Source: Verrucomicrobiota bacterium (GTDB lineage: Bacteria; Verrucomicrobiota; Verrucomicrobiia; Limisphaerales; JAHEOI01). From it: 34,957 bases of DNA. The notes under the pieces are model-generated. The model saw nothing but the letters and a program-made list of their open reading frames with translations. It searched no databases and was not told the DNA's origin. Location: NCBI GenBank assembly GCA_018610125.1, contig JAHEOI010000344.1:1-34957 (forward strand), in the 5' to 3' direction. The translations under genes were made by a program, and so were the position numbers. Shown piece by piece: positions 8,342 to 16,386 of the stretch; the stretch's first letter is position 1, and each line of letters begins with the position of its first letter.

Positions 8342-8653
8342 TTAGGATTCATCCTTGTTTTGTCGGACGATGTCTTCGATAAGGCTCAGATAGGTGTCGA
8401 AGGCCTCTCTCCCTGTTTCGGTCAACGCATACGTCGTGATCGGCTTCCCTTTGCAGAACACCTTGCTTGAGGTTACATAGCCGGCCTGTTGAAGTGTTCG
8501 CGTATGCGCTGTGAGGTTGCCGTCGGTCATTTTGAGCATATCGCGCATTTCGACGAACGAGAGATTGGGCGAGGCGGCCAGCAGGGAGACGATCGCCAGT
8601 CGCCCTTTCTCGTGAATGATTCGGTCCAGTCGGAAAAACGATTCGGGATTCAC
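8342..8653 (-). CDS. Winged-helix transcriptional regulator (HTH_34 type)
   Basis: This 103-residue protein is a single winged-helix domain. IIHEKGRLAIVSLLAASPNLSFVEMRDMLKMTDGNLTAHTRTLQQAGYV fits the helix-turn-helix, with the recognition helix around TDGNLTAHTRTL, and the wing follows at KGKPITTYALTETGREAF. This pattern is that of small MarR/ArsR-like HTH_34 regulators, which usually sit beside a membrane protein gene. Its ATG overlaps the stop of the upstream membrane-protein gene by four bases (8650-8653), indicating translational coupling. It has no obvious ligand-binding domain. It probably acts on the ACTTTG/CAAAGT palindromes at 9297 and 8283 (inference). Confidence 0.85.
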   Translation of the reverse strand: MNPESFFRLDRIIHEKGRLAIVSLLAASPNLSFVEMRDMLKMTDGNLTAHTRTLQQAGYVTSSKVFCKGKPITTYALTETGREAFDTYLSLIEDIVRQNKDES

Positions 8654-9288
8654 ACTTCATTCTTTTGCTGTTCGGTAAATAGGAGATAAAGCCCGTAAGC
8701 CAGGTGGAGTCCTCCGAATGTGGCCCCCATAATCAAATGGGCATGCTTGACCGGCGGCACGCTGTTGGGCGAGGCCGCAACGGTGTTGACGCCTAGGAAT
8801 AAGAAGCACCCTCCGATGACGAAAATCCATCCAAACAGCTTGATGCCCCGGGGCATAAAAAATCCGGCCGCATGGAGCGCACAGCCATAGAGCGCCATCC
8901 AAATCGGTGGAAGCCACCATACATGGATAAGCGGCGCTTCCAGCCGGAATAACAGCATCAGCCCGAGCGTTAGCCCGACAAGCAATGCGGGAAGGAGCGC
9001 TTGCGTGACACGGCGAGTGGGCGGCGACCAAAACGGCTCGGATTCGCGTAGGGCCTGTCGACGGACGATTAAATAGGCGCCGATGAGGCCGATCAGGCTG
9101 ATCGTCAGCCAATAAATGCTGAATTCCCGAGGCGAACGGATGGGGAATACCATCGCGATGACGGCTGCCGCAACGCCAAGGCCACCTGTCATCAGGGTCG
9201 TCGGCGCAAGAGCACGGCGATAAATCGTCGCACGCTCCATCAACGTGCGGATCACCTTCAGATTTTCTTCAGCCCAGCTCGGTGGCAT
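8650..9288 (-). CDS. Multi-spanning membrane protein of unknown function
   Basis: The 212-residue product has about six hydrophobic segments: roughly residues 28-48, 57-75, 96-113, 123-144, 150-170 and 185-205. The N-terminal ~25 residues are cytoplasmic and charged. No catalytic motif is visible. It is encoded first in a pair with the HTH_34 regulator, sharing an ATGA overlap, an arrangement I know from other bacteria where the function of the membrane partner is not established. The start ATG at 9288 has AAGGA four to five bases upstream and an operator-like palindrome nine bases upstream. It may sense or transmit a membrane signal, but this is not shown. Confidence 0.75.
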   Translation of the reverse strand: MPPSWAEENLKVIRTLMERATIYRRALAPTTLMTGGLGVAAAVIAMVFPIRSPREFSIYWLTISLIGLIGAYLIVRRQALRESEPFWSPPTRRVTQALLPALLVGLTLGLMLLFRLEAPLIHVWWLPPIWMALYGCALHAAGFFMPRGIKLFGWIFVIGGCFLFLGVNTVAASPNSVPPVKHAHLIMGATFGGLHLAYGLYLLFTEQQKNEV

Positions 9289-9296
9289 CGTCCTTC

Positions 9297-9313
9297 ACTT
9301 TGCACGGCAAAGT
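9297..9313 (-). promoter_or_regulatory. Operator-like palindrome before the membrane protein/HTH_34 operon
   Basis: ACTTTGCACGGCAAAGT is an inverted repeat with perfect 7-bp arms (ACTTTGC / GCAAAGT) and a 3-bp centre. It lies nine bases before the start codon, overlapping or next to the ribosome site. Its half-sites match the palindrome upstream of ispH, so it is a plausible autoregulatory site for the HTH_34 protein. Confidence 0.6.
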
Positions 9314-9401
9314 CGTAGATTGTCAATCTCATTGAAGGCCGCTATCGAGGGCGGGCCAGCGGACCAATCGCGCCGCAGCAACCGAGCTGCGGTCCATCCC
9401 T

Positions 9402-9428
9402 GGACCTCGGGGACGACGTCCCTATCAG
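9402..9428 (-). repeat. Interspersed hairpin repeat, copy D
   Basis: On the minus strand it reads CTGATAGGGACGTCGTCCCC then GAGGTCC. Arms GGACGTCG and CGAGGTCC pair at seven of eight positions around TCCC. It follows a CTCTTCCTTCCC tract, and a second hairpin (CCGCAGC / GCTGCGG) follows, as if the repeat were composite. Confidence 0.75.
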
Positions 9429-9505
9429 GGAAGGAAGAGTGGACCTTTGGGAGCGGCGAAACAAAAGTCAGGGGGAGGCTTGATGCCAATCTCGGGTCCG
9501 AAGAA

Positions 9506-9536
9506 AGCCCCCGCCCCCAAGGCAGGGGCGGGGGCT
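9506..9536 (-). terminator. Rho-independent terminator of the DUF5069 gene
   Basis: A perfect 12-bp stem AGCCCCCGCCCC / GGGGCGGGGGCT encloses a 7-base loop. On the minus strand it is followed by TTTCTTC. It lies about 33 bp past the DUF5069 stop codon, in the correct orientation to end that transcript. Confidence 0.8.
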
Positions 9537-9569
9537 CAAGGGAGGAGCAGCAATTTTGGAAAGATTGGC

Positions 9570-10019
9570 TTAACTGCTCTGGAACGAGGCGCGGTCGTCG
9601 GCCTCAAGCCACTCAAAGAGGGTGGTCGAGGCCGGGTCCAATCCAAGCTTGCGACATTCCTCCGAGAACCATTCACGCTTTTCGGGGTCGTCGTAGAGGC
9701 TTACCTTTTCCATCTGATCGGACCATTCTTGGATTTCGGCGTCGCTTTTCGGAGTGCCGTTTTGCTTCAGCCACGTGACGACCTCCTCATCGCTTGAGGT
9801 GTTCGCAACAGCCTGTTTGAGCTGGACGCCGTCAATCCCCTTGAATTCGAACAGGTTTTGATCGAGCGGGCAGTCGTACTTGTACTCCCCAAGGGTGCCG
9901 GCCATTTCAGCACGGCATTTATCGATCGTTCGCCCCAGCACGACGAATCCGCCCAGACGTTCCCGGGGACTACGTGGTGGCGCTTTTGTCAGGTCTTTTG
10001 TTTTGGTTTCAAATGCCAT
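9570..10019 (-). CDS. DUF5069 domain-containing protein
   Basis: This 149-residue soluble protein starts MAFETKTKDLTKAPPRSPRERLGGFVVLGRTIDKCRAEM, cited here by its segments DLTKAPPRSPRERLGG and VVLGRTIDKCRA, the signature start of the DUF5069 family. The rest is acidic and helical (EEVVTWLKQNG; EEWSDQM-like segments). DUF5069 proteins are common in Verrucomicrobia and Planctomycetes and have no known function. The gene stands alone, with its own strong terminator and divergent from tdh across a 269-bp gap. The start ATG has only a weak AAGAAAAG in front. Confidence 0.85.
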   Translation of the reverse strand: MAFETKTKDLTKAPPRSPRERLGGFVVLGRTIDKCRAEMAGTLGEYKYDCPLDQNLFEFKGIDGVQLKQAVANTSSDEEVVTWLKQNGTPKSDAEIQEWSDQMEKVSLYDDPEKREWFSEECRKLGLDPASTTLFEWLEADDRASFQSS

Positions 10020-10192
10020 AAGCTTTTCTTGTGCTCGTTCGTTTCGTGAATGATTGATGACAGATCGCGGTCACTTATTCCAATCTGCTCTGCAGTCGTT
10101 TCCGAGGATGCTCTCGTCGATACCGGAATTCAATGAGAACGTTATCCCGGTAAGTCGTCAAGCGCAGCGAAAGGAACGGGGAGGGCGGAAGA

Positions 10193-10233
10193 CCAAAACT
10201 TGACACAATTGCATCAAATTTTGTTGGACAAGG
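10193..10233 (+). promoter_or_regulatory. Shared regulatory element upstream of tdh
   Basis: A 41-bp block starting CCAAAACTTGACA is nearly identical to one at 27805-27845, with four differences. Its core (10194-10223) is a dyad: CAAAACTTGA, ten bases, TCAAATTTTG, with one mismatch per arm pair plus a symmetric CAATTG centre in this copy. It ends 55 bp before the tdh start codon. It looks like an operator or activator site shared by two distant genes. TTGACA inside it could also serve as a -35 box, but no good -10 lies 16-18 bp beyond. Confidence 0.65.
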
Positions 10234-10288
10234 AATCCGGTGTGGTTCGATTTTGGGAGCAAAACAGGTGGCAAGAGGAGATCGACAA

Positions 10289-11317
10289 ATGAAGGCACTG
10301 GTCAAGAGGAAGGCGGAGCCCGGATTTTGGCTGGAGGAGGTCCCGGAGCCCGAGCTCGGGTTGAACGACGTGTTGATCCGTGTTGATCGGACGGGGATTT
10401 GCGGTACGGACCTGCACATTTACAACTGGGACGAGTGGGCCCAAAAGACCGTGCCGGTGCCACTGATCGTCGGCCACGAATTTGTCGGTGAGGTCGTCGA
10501 GGTCGGCTCGAATGTTAAGGATTTCTTTCCGGGGGACCTGGTCAGCGGCGAGGGCCATGTGGTATGCGGGCGATGTCGGAATTGCCTGGCTGGGAGGCGG
10601 CACCTCTGTGCCGAGACAAAGGGCATCGGGGTGAACCGCCCGGGGGCCTTTGCCGAATATTTGGTGCTTCCCATGACCAATGTTTGGCACCACGCCCCGT
10701 TTATTGAACGGGATATCGGTGCGATCTTTGATCCGTTCGGCAACGCCGTGCATACGGCGATGTCGTTTCCCGTATTGGGTGAGGATGTCCTCATAACCGG
10801 TGCCGGTCCGATCGGGGTAATGGCGACCGCGGTGGCTCGTCATGCCGGTGCCAGGCATGTGGTCGTGACGGATGTCAATCCGACCCGACTGAAGCTCGCT
10901 AAAAAGGTCGGTGCGACGATAACCTTGGACGCACGGCATGACACGATTGCCGAGATGCAAAAGACGCTCGGCATGAAAGAAGGATTCGACGTGGGTCTTG
11001 AAATGTCCGGAAATGACAATGCGTGTCGAGACATGATCGCCAATATGTGTCATGGGGGAAAGATTGCGATGCTCGGGATTCCGGACAACGAGATGAAGAT
11101 TGATTGGCAGACGGTGGTATTTAATATGCTGACGATCAAGGGGATTTATGGGCGGGAAATGTACGAGACCTGGTATAAAATGACAGTGATGCTTGAGTCC
11201 GGTCTGAATATTTGGCCTGTCATTACCCATCGTTTCCATTACACAGAATATGAAAAGGCGATCGAGGTCATGAAATCGGGGCAATCCGGCAAGGTGCTCC
11301 TCTATTGGAAGGATTAA
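10289..11317 (+). CDS. tdh: L-threonine 3-dehydrogenase
   Basis: Tdh oxidises L-threonine to 2-amino-3-ketobutyrate with NAD+. The 342-residue product is a zinc-dependent medium-chain dehydrogenase: catalytic-zinc residues C38 (GICGTDLH), H63 and E64 (GHEFVG), and structural-zinc cysteines C93, C96, C99 and C107, numbered as in the E. coli enzyme. The NAD+-binding GAGPIGVMA motif follows at about residue 172, with D195-like acidic residue after it (VVTDVNPTRL). I chose the ATG at 10289, twelve codons inside the longest frame, because AGAGGAG precedes it and the product then begins MKALVKRK as in known Tdh. kbl follows 55 bp downstream, forming the two-step threonine-to-glycine pathway. Confidence 0.97.
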   Translation: MKALVKRKAEPGFWLEEVPEPELGLNDVLIRVDRTGICGTDLHIYNWDEWAQKTVPVPLIVGHEFVGEVVEVGSNVKDFFPGDLVSGEGHVVCGRCRNCLAGRRHLCAETKGIGVNRPGAFAEYLVLPMTNVWHHAPFIERDIGAIFDPFGNAVHTAMSFPVLGEDVLITGAGPIGVMATAVARHAGARHVVVTDVNPTRLKLAKKVGATITLDARHDTIAEMQKTLGMKEGFDVGLEMSGNDNACRDMIANMCHGGKIAMLGIPDNEMKIDWQTVVFNMLTIKGIYGREMYETWYKMTVMLESGLNIWPVITHRFHYTEYEKAIEVMKSGQSGKVLLYWKD

Positions 11318-11372
11318 ACGGTATCCCGGCCAATTCCAGTTGTTTGATAAGTGATACCATTAAAAGCAAGCT

Positions 11373-12557
11373 ATGTACGGTGCCATCCGTAACCATCTAA
11401 AAGACGAGATCGAGAAGATTCGCGAAGGCGGCTTATATAAAGACGAACGGGTCATGACCACGCCGCAGGACGCTTACGTGCGTGTCGCCGAAAAAAAAGA
11501 GGTGCTAAACCTTTGTGCCAACAATTATCTGGGACTCGCCAAGCATCCGGAAGTGATTCAAGCCGCCCATGAGGGGTTGGACCGATGGGGGTATGGGCTC
11601 GCTTCGGTCCGGTTCATTTGCGGGACACAATCCTTGCACAAGGATTTGGAGCGCCGAATCACCGATTTCCTGGGCACAGAGGACACGCTCTTATATAGCT
11701 CCTGCTTCGACGCGAATGGGGGACTCTTCGAATCGCTGCTCGGTCCGGAAGATGCCGTCATATCGGACGAGCTAAACCATGCCAGCATCATTGACGGGAT
11801 TCGACTCTGTAAGGCGCAGCGGTTTCGGTATCGAAATGACGACATGGGCGATCTCGAAGCCAAGCTTCAAGAGGCCCGGACGGCTCGTTTCCGGATGATT
11901 GCCACCGATGGCGTCTTTTCGATGGATGGCTATGTCGCTGATCTCTCGAGGATCTGCGATTTGGCCGAGCGGTATGACGCGCTGGTCATGGTCGACGACT
12001 CGCATGCGACGGGAGTCATGGGAAGGCACGGACGAGGGACTCATGAGCACCATGGCGTTATGAATCGAGTCGACATTATCACGAGCACACTGGGAAAAGC
12101 TTTAGGCGGCGCCAGCGGCGGCTTCACAAGCGGCAAACAGGAAATCGTTGAGTATCTGCGTCAGCGGTCTCGTCCCTATCTCTTTTCGAATACGGTGGCT
12201 CCTCCGGTGGTTTCGGGAGCTATCAAGGCATTGGAGCTGGTTTCGGCCTCGACCTCACTGCGGGACCGATTGGAAGACAACACGCGGTACTTTCGACAGA
12301 GAATGCAAGAAACAGGCTTTGAGATTCTTCCAGGGGAGCACCCGATTGTTCCGATCATGATTGGGGATGCGGCGACGGCCGCTCGGATTGCCGATGCGAT
12401 GCTCGAAAAAGGCGTTTATGTGATCGGATTTTCCTACCCGGTGGTCCCAAAGGGGAAAGCTCGCATCCGGACTCAAATCTCGGCGGCACACAGTCGTGAC
12501 GATTTGGAGCAGGCGGTTCAGAAATTTGGGGAGGTCAAGTCCGAGTTTGGGATCTAG
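11373..12557 (+). CDS. kbl: 2-amino-3-ketobutyrate CoA ligase (glycine C-acetyltransferase)
   Basis: Kbl splits 2-amino-3-ketobutyrate with CoA to give glycine and acetyl-CoA, completing the pathway begun by Tdh. The 394-residue product is a class II PLP aminotransferase-fold enzyme (alpha-oxoamine synthase family): NLCANNYLGLAKHPEV near the N-terminus, GTQSLHKDLE, the MVDDSHATGVMGRHGRGT motif whose Asp and His contact the cofactor, and the PLP lysine K242 in STLGKALGGASGG. Length matches E. coli Kbl. Context with tdh separates it from BioF/HemA relatives. A GC-rich inverted repeat (GCCAACC 12561-12567 / GGTTGGC 12583-12589) follows the stop, but without a T-run. Confidence 0.97.
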   Translation: MYGAIRNHLKDEIEKIREGGLYKDERVMTTPQDAYVRVAEKKEVLNLCANNYLGLAKHPEVIQAAHEGLDRWGYGLASVRFICGTQSLHKDLERRITDFLGTEDTLLYSSCFDANGGLFESLLGPEDAVISDELNHASIIDGIRLCKAQRFRYRNDDMGDLEAKLQEARTARFRMIATDGVFSMDGYVADLSRICDLAERYDALVMVDDSHATGVMGRHGRGTHEHHGVMNRVDIITSTLGKALGGASGGFTSGKQEIVEYLRQRSRPYLFSNTVAPPVVSGAIKALELVSASTSLRDRLEDNTRYFRQRMQETGFEILPGEHPIVPIMIGDAATAARIADAMLEKGVYVIGFSYPVVPKGKARIRTQISAAHSRDDLEQAVQKFGEVKSEFGI

Positions 12558-12647
12558 GGAGCCAACCTGGATGATCCTCGTCGGTTGGCGAAGTGGCGGG
12601 CCAGGCTCCGATTTCGGCTTTGCCTATTGACGGGGTAGGGATTATCA

Positions 12648-13892
12648 ATGACAGGGATAATGGGTTTTCTCCCAATCATGGCGCTGGTGGGGGTGTTGGT
12701 CTTTGCCGGCGTGAGCTTTTTATTTGCCATCGCCGAGACCGCGTTGTTTGCCCTTGGCAAGTGGCAGGCCCGGAAACTGGCCGAGCGTCATCCCGATAAT
12801 GGCACCATTGTCCTTGGCTTGCTGGCCAAACCGCATGATTTACTGGCAACGATCGTCCTGGGCGACTCGATCGCCAACGGGGCGGTTGTCGTCTTGGGAC
12901 TTTGGCCCGCTTTCGGGAGGGACTGGCCCATCACCTTGATCTTGGTCGGGTTGTTTGTCCTCATCCTCGTCGGTTGCGAGGTCATGCCCAAGACGCTGGC
13001 CGTACGCTTGCCCGAGGTGTGGTCGCTGCGAATCGCCCGGCCGATGCGGTTTTGCCTTACGTTGACGACTCCGTTACGACGTATTGTACAAGATTTCAAC
13101 GCAACCATTTTGAACCGGCTTATCCCGGAATCGGTCCAGCCCCACGCCAGCCTGACCGACGAAGATTATGAAGAGCTCATCGAGCTCGCTTACCAACAAG
13201 GCACACTCGACCAGTCGGAACGGGAGATTATCTTCAGCATTGTCAATCTCGATCAGGAAACGGTCGGCGACGTGATGCAGCCGCGAGCGCAAATTATCGG
13301 AGTCCCTGTCGGCACACCGCACGAAGAGATCGTTGAAATGGCTCGTCGCTACAAGCATCGACGCCTGGTGCTTTACGAGGACTCCCTGGATACGATTGTC
13401 GGCTTCATCAATACCCGGACGCTGCTGTTGAATTCCGGCACCGACCTCGAACCGGCGACCGAATTCCCTTTCTTTGTTCCGGAAAGCATGAATGTGCTTC
13501 AATTGTGGAAAAACATGCAGCGGCAACAACGGGGGATGGTGGTGGTGTTGGATGAGTTTGGTGGGACCGCGGGCCTTGTGACCATGGAAGACATCGTTGA
13601 AGAAATGCTTGGTGAGATCCGGAGTGAAGGCGAATCGGAAGGATTTACTTTGGAGAAGCTTGGCGAAGGCCGATGGCGGGTCAATGGAACGACTCAGATT
13701 GAGGACTTCGCCAAGGAATGTCCGGCGATCGGGGAAACGGAAGAGGTGGACACAGTCGGGGGACTGGTGACGGCGCAGATGGAAGTCGTGCCAAAAGTCG
13801 GCGAGACGATGGAGTATCGGGGGCTGCGCTTCACGGTTCTGGCGGCCGATGAGCGGCGGGTTCGAGAGGTGCTGGTGGAACGGATCGATTAG
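12648..13892 (+). CDS. CNNM/CorC-type transporter-associated protein 1 (DUF21-CBS-CorC_HlyC)
   Basis: The 414-residue product starts with a DUF21/CNNM membrane domain (four hydrophobic segments up to about residue 140; FAIAETALFALGKWQARKLA in the first), followed by paired CBS domains (VGDVMQPRAQIIGVP; GMVVVLDEFGGTAGLVTMEDIVEEMLGE) and a C-terminal CorC_HlyC domain from about 330. CNNM proteins are linked to Mg2+ or other cation efflux; older names call them hemolysin-like. It is the first of three consecutive CNNM genes, 15 bp ahead of the second. A GGGGTAGGG lies before the ATG at 12648; the ATG at 12660 is an alternative. Confidence 0.88.
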   Translation: MTGIMGFLPIMALVGVLVFAGVSFLFAIAETALFALGKWQARKLAERHPDNGTIVLGLLAKPHDLLATIVLGDSIANGAVVVLGLWPAFGRDWPITLILVGLFVLILVGCEVMPKTLAVRLPEVWSLRIARPMRFCLTLTTPLRRIVQDFNATILNRLIPESVQPHASLTDEDYEELIELAYQQGTLDQSEREIIFSIVNLDQETVGDVMQPRAQIIGVPVGTPHEEIVEMARRYKHRRLVLYEDSLDTIVGFINTRTLLLNSGTDLEPATEFPFFVPESMNVLQLWKNMQRQQRGMVVVLDEFGGTAGLVTMEDIVEEMLGEIRSEGESEGFTLEKLGEGRWRVNGTTQIEDFAKECPAIGETEEVDTVGGLVTAQMEVVPKVGETMEYRGLRFTVLAADERRVREVLVERID

Positions 13893-13907
13893 GGAGGGAG
13901 GCCTTAT

Positions 13908-14897
13908 ATGCAGAATACTACCGGACTGATCCTCTTCATGCTGCTTTGCCTGGCCGTTTCGTTTCTCCTTTCGGGGATGGAGACGGGCGTCTTTGCGTTG
14001 AGCAGGCTACGGATCCGGCAATACATGCGTGCCGGAAACCGGCAGGCCAAGGTGCTCCAGGGCTATTTGGACGATTCCGAGGATTTCCTTTGGACCATCC
14101 TGGTCGGGAATACGATGGCGAATTTTGTCCTGATGAGCCTGACCTTCATCGCACTTTACAATTGGCTCGCTCAATGGCCGCTGTTGCTCCTGGCCGCATT
14201 GATCGCGGTCGGATTTCTATTCTATAGCTTCGGAGATCTACTTCCAAAGATGCTTTTTCAACGGTTTCCAAATCGCCTTTGTTTGGCATTGGCGCGGCCG
14301 TTTCGGATGCTGCATATCGGCTTGAGGCCGCTCGTGCGGCTCGTGAAGGCCTTCACCAAGCTGTCGCTCTTAACGGCAGGAAAAGACAAGGCCCAAGGTT
14401 ATCTTTTCGGAAATCGCGAAGAGCTGCGACTTGTGATGCAGGAATCGTCAAGGGTCTTGACCACTCAAGAGCGGAGTATTATTAACCGGGTCCTCGACCT
14501 GCAGCATTTGACAGTGAAGTCCGTGACTGTCCCGATCTCCAAAGTTGTGACGATTGACGCTCAGACACCGATTAGTGAGGCATTGCGGATTTGTCGCGAG
14601 AGTCAAGTGACACGCCTTCCTGTTTGGCAGCAATTTGCTCAGCAGCGACGGCTTGTCGGATTGATCAGTCTTAAGACACTCCTTTATAACGAGGAGATCC
14701 CGGTAACCAAAACCGTTAAAGCGTACATTTCTCCGGTTTTGTATCTTGATGAAAACCTCAGGCTCAAGGAAGGGCTTCGCCGAATGCAGCGAAGCGGGCA
14801 ACGACTGGCGATTGTCCTGGCCCGAGATGGTCACGAGCTTGGGCTGATTAGCCTGCAGGACATATTGAGGGTGGTCTTTGGAGAAGTCAGTTTGTAA
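13908..14897 (+). CDS. CNNM-type protein 2 (DUF21-CBS, no CorC_HlyC domain)
   Basis: The 329-residue product has a DUF21/CNNM membrane domain (LSGMETGVFALSRLRIRQYM; hydrophobic segments to about residue 130) and two CBS repeats (VKSVTVPISKVVTIDAQTPI; LAIVLARDGHELGLISLQDI). It stops right after ILRVVFGEVSL, the point where its neighbours continue into CorC_HlyC, so this copy is naturally shorter. The GEV ending resembles the family's normal domain boundary, not a frameshift. It overlaps no neighbour but is only 3 bp ahead of the next gene, so translation is probably coupled. A GGGAGG precedes the ATG. Confidence 0.87.
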   Translation: MQNTTGLILFMLLCLAVSFLLSGMETGVFALSRLRIRQYMRAGNRQAKVLQGYLDDSEDFLWTILVGNTMANFVLMSLTFIALYNWLAQWPLLLLAALIAVGFLFYSFGDLLPKMLFQRFPNRLCLALARPFRMLHIGLRPLVRLVKAFTKLSLLTAGKDKAQGYLFGNREELRLVMQESSRVLTTQERSIINRVLDLQHLTVKSVTVPISKVVTIDAQTPISEALRICRESQVTRLPVWQQFAQQRRLVGLISLKTLLYNEEIPVTKTVKAYISPVLYLDENLRLKEGLRRMQRSGQRLAIVLARDGHELGLISLQDILRVVFGEVSL

Positions 14898-14900
14898 GCC

Positions 14901-16250
14901 ATGGAGATTGAAGAGATCATTTTCCAGATCTTCGAGCGCGGCTTTGAGCTCGCATTGGTCATGGCTCTGGTTTTGATGAACTCGTTTTTTGTGGCGGCCG
15001 AGTTCGCCCTGGTCAAAATCCGGGATACCCAATTGGACAGCCTGGTGCGAGCGGGTCATCGTCGGGCCAAAGTCGCGCGAAGGGTGGTGCAAAACCTGGA
15101 TGCCTCGCTGAGTGCGACCCAATTGGGAATTACCTTGGCGAGTCTCGGCTTGGGTTGGTATGCGGAGCCACTGTTTGAGCAACTGCTCCACCCGGTAATG
15201 GACGGACTCGGAATTCAATCGCCCCACCTGCAGCATGCCATGGCGTTTGCGGTCGGCTTTTCGATCATCACCTTTCTCCATATCGTGATCGGGGAGCTGG
15301 CTCCGAAATCGTTGGCAATCCAAAAGCCGCTGCCGACGAGTCTCTGGGTCGCCCATCCATTACTCTGGTTCTACAAGGCCTCCTACCCGTTCATCTGGCT
15401 TTTAAACCATACGGCGAATTGGTTTTTACATCGTGTCGGCCTGGAGACGGTAAGCGAGTCCGAAATGGTCCATTCGGAGGAGGAGCTGAGATTGCTTTTC
15501 TCGGCGGCGCAGCAACGCACTGGCGGGACCACGCTGGGACGGGATATCGTTTTGAATGCCATGACCCTCAAGCGTCGGATCGTGCGTGAGGTGATGCAGC
15601 CCCGGCGGGAGATCGTCGTCTTGGATACGGAGGCGACGATCTCGCAATGCCTGGAGATCGCGGAGAAGACTCGCTATTCTCGATTCCCCCTCTGTGAAAA
15701 CGGCGATCTTGATGAAACAGTTGGTGTGATCCATTTCAAGGACTTGATCGGCCTGCGTTCCAAGGTTTCGAAAGGATCGGAGCTGGTGGTTGTCGCCAGG
15801 AAGCTGATTTATGTCCCGGAAACCGCACGACTCGAAAAGGTGCTGGAGCTCTTTCTGAATCGGAAGCTCCACTTTGCCATTGTGGTCGACGAATATGGCG
15901 GCACTGTCGGGATGGTGACGTTGGAGGATATTCTCGAAGAGCTCGTGGGGGAGATCCAGGACGAGTTCGATCAAGAGCCCCCCATGATCAGCAAGAAAGG
16001 GGAGAACCAGTGGGAAATCCAAGGGAGCTTGCCGTTGCATGAGCTGGGCGCCTTTATGGGGGTTGAGCTTCAGGAGGAAGACGTCACAACGACAAGCGGC
16101 TGGATCACCCATCAGTTGGAAGGATTTCCCAAAATCGGGGACGTTATTCGTGTTGGCGAGTACGAATTTCGGGTCGAGGAGATTGACGGGCCTGTCGTTG
16201 AGCGCCTCTCTGTTCGACGCTACCCGAAGCCGCGTGAGGAGAAAGAGTGA
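14901..16250 (+). CDS. CNNM/CorC-type protein 3 (DUF21-CBS-CorC_HlyC)
   Basis: This 449-residue product belongs to the larger hemolysin/TlyC-like CNNM subgroup: a DUF21 domain with MNSFFVAAEFALVKIRDTQL and SATQLGITLASLGLGWYAEP, CBS repeats (VREVMQPRREIVVLDTEATI; FAIVVDEYGGTVGMVTLEDI), then CorC_HlyC from about residue 355 (ELVGEIQDEFDQE onward). SLGLGWYAEP and the long N-terminal helix are typical of this subgroup. It differs from protein 1 by a longer membrane domain. Likely role is cation homeostasis at the inner membrane; the ion is not deducible. It ends 136 bp from the convergent AbiEii-like gene. Confidence 0.9.
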   Translation: MEIEEIIFQIFERGFELALVMALVLMNSFFVAAEFALVKIRDTQLDSLVRAGHRRAKVARRVVQNLDASLSATQLGITLASLGLGWYAEPLFEQLLHPVMDGLGIQSPHLQHAMAFAVGFSIITFLHIVIGELAPKSLAIQKPLPTSLWVAHPLLWFYKASYPFIWLLNHTANWFLHRVGLETVSESEMVHSEEELRLLFSAAQQRTGGTTLGRDIVLNAMTLKRRIVREVMQPRREIVVLDTEATISQCLEIAEKTRYSRFPLCENGDLDETVGVIHFKDLIGLRSKVSKGSELVVVARKLIYVPETARLEKVLELFLNRKLHFAIVVDEYGGTVGMVTLEDILEELVGEIQDEFDQEPPMISKKGENQWEIQGSLPLHELGAFMGVELQEEDVTTTSGWITHQLEGFPKIGDVIRVGEYEFRVEEIDGPVVERLSVRRYPKPREEKE

Positions 16251-16386
16251 ATGTCCTGATTGTCTCTCGGGACGAGCTCCATGAGCCTGCCTGTGGTGCG
16301 GCGATACAGGCGACCAGATGAAAATCATAGAGACTGCGGAGATACCTATTGAATCCCGAAGCGCTTCAGGACAAGAGAGCTCAGGG

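Noticed and set aside
10201..10206. TTGACA in the shared element as a simple -35 box
   Set aside because: Neither copy has a recognisable -10 hexamer 16-18 bp downstream; the dyad symmetry explains the conservation better.
12561..12589. Inverted repeat after kbl as a terminator
   Set aside because: It has a 15-base loop and no T-run, so it is only noted in the kbl entry.
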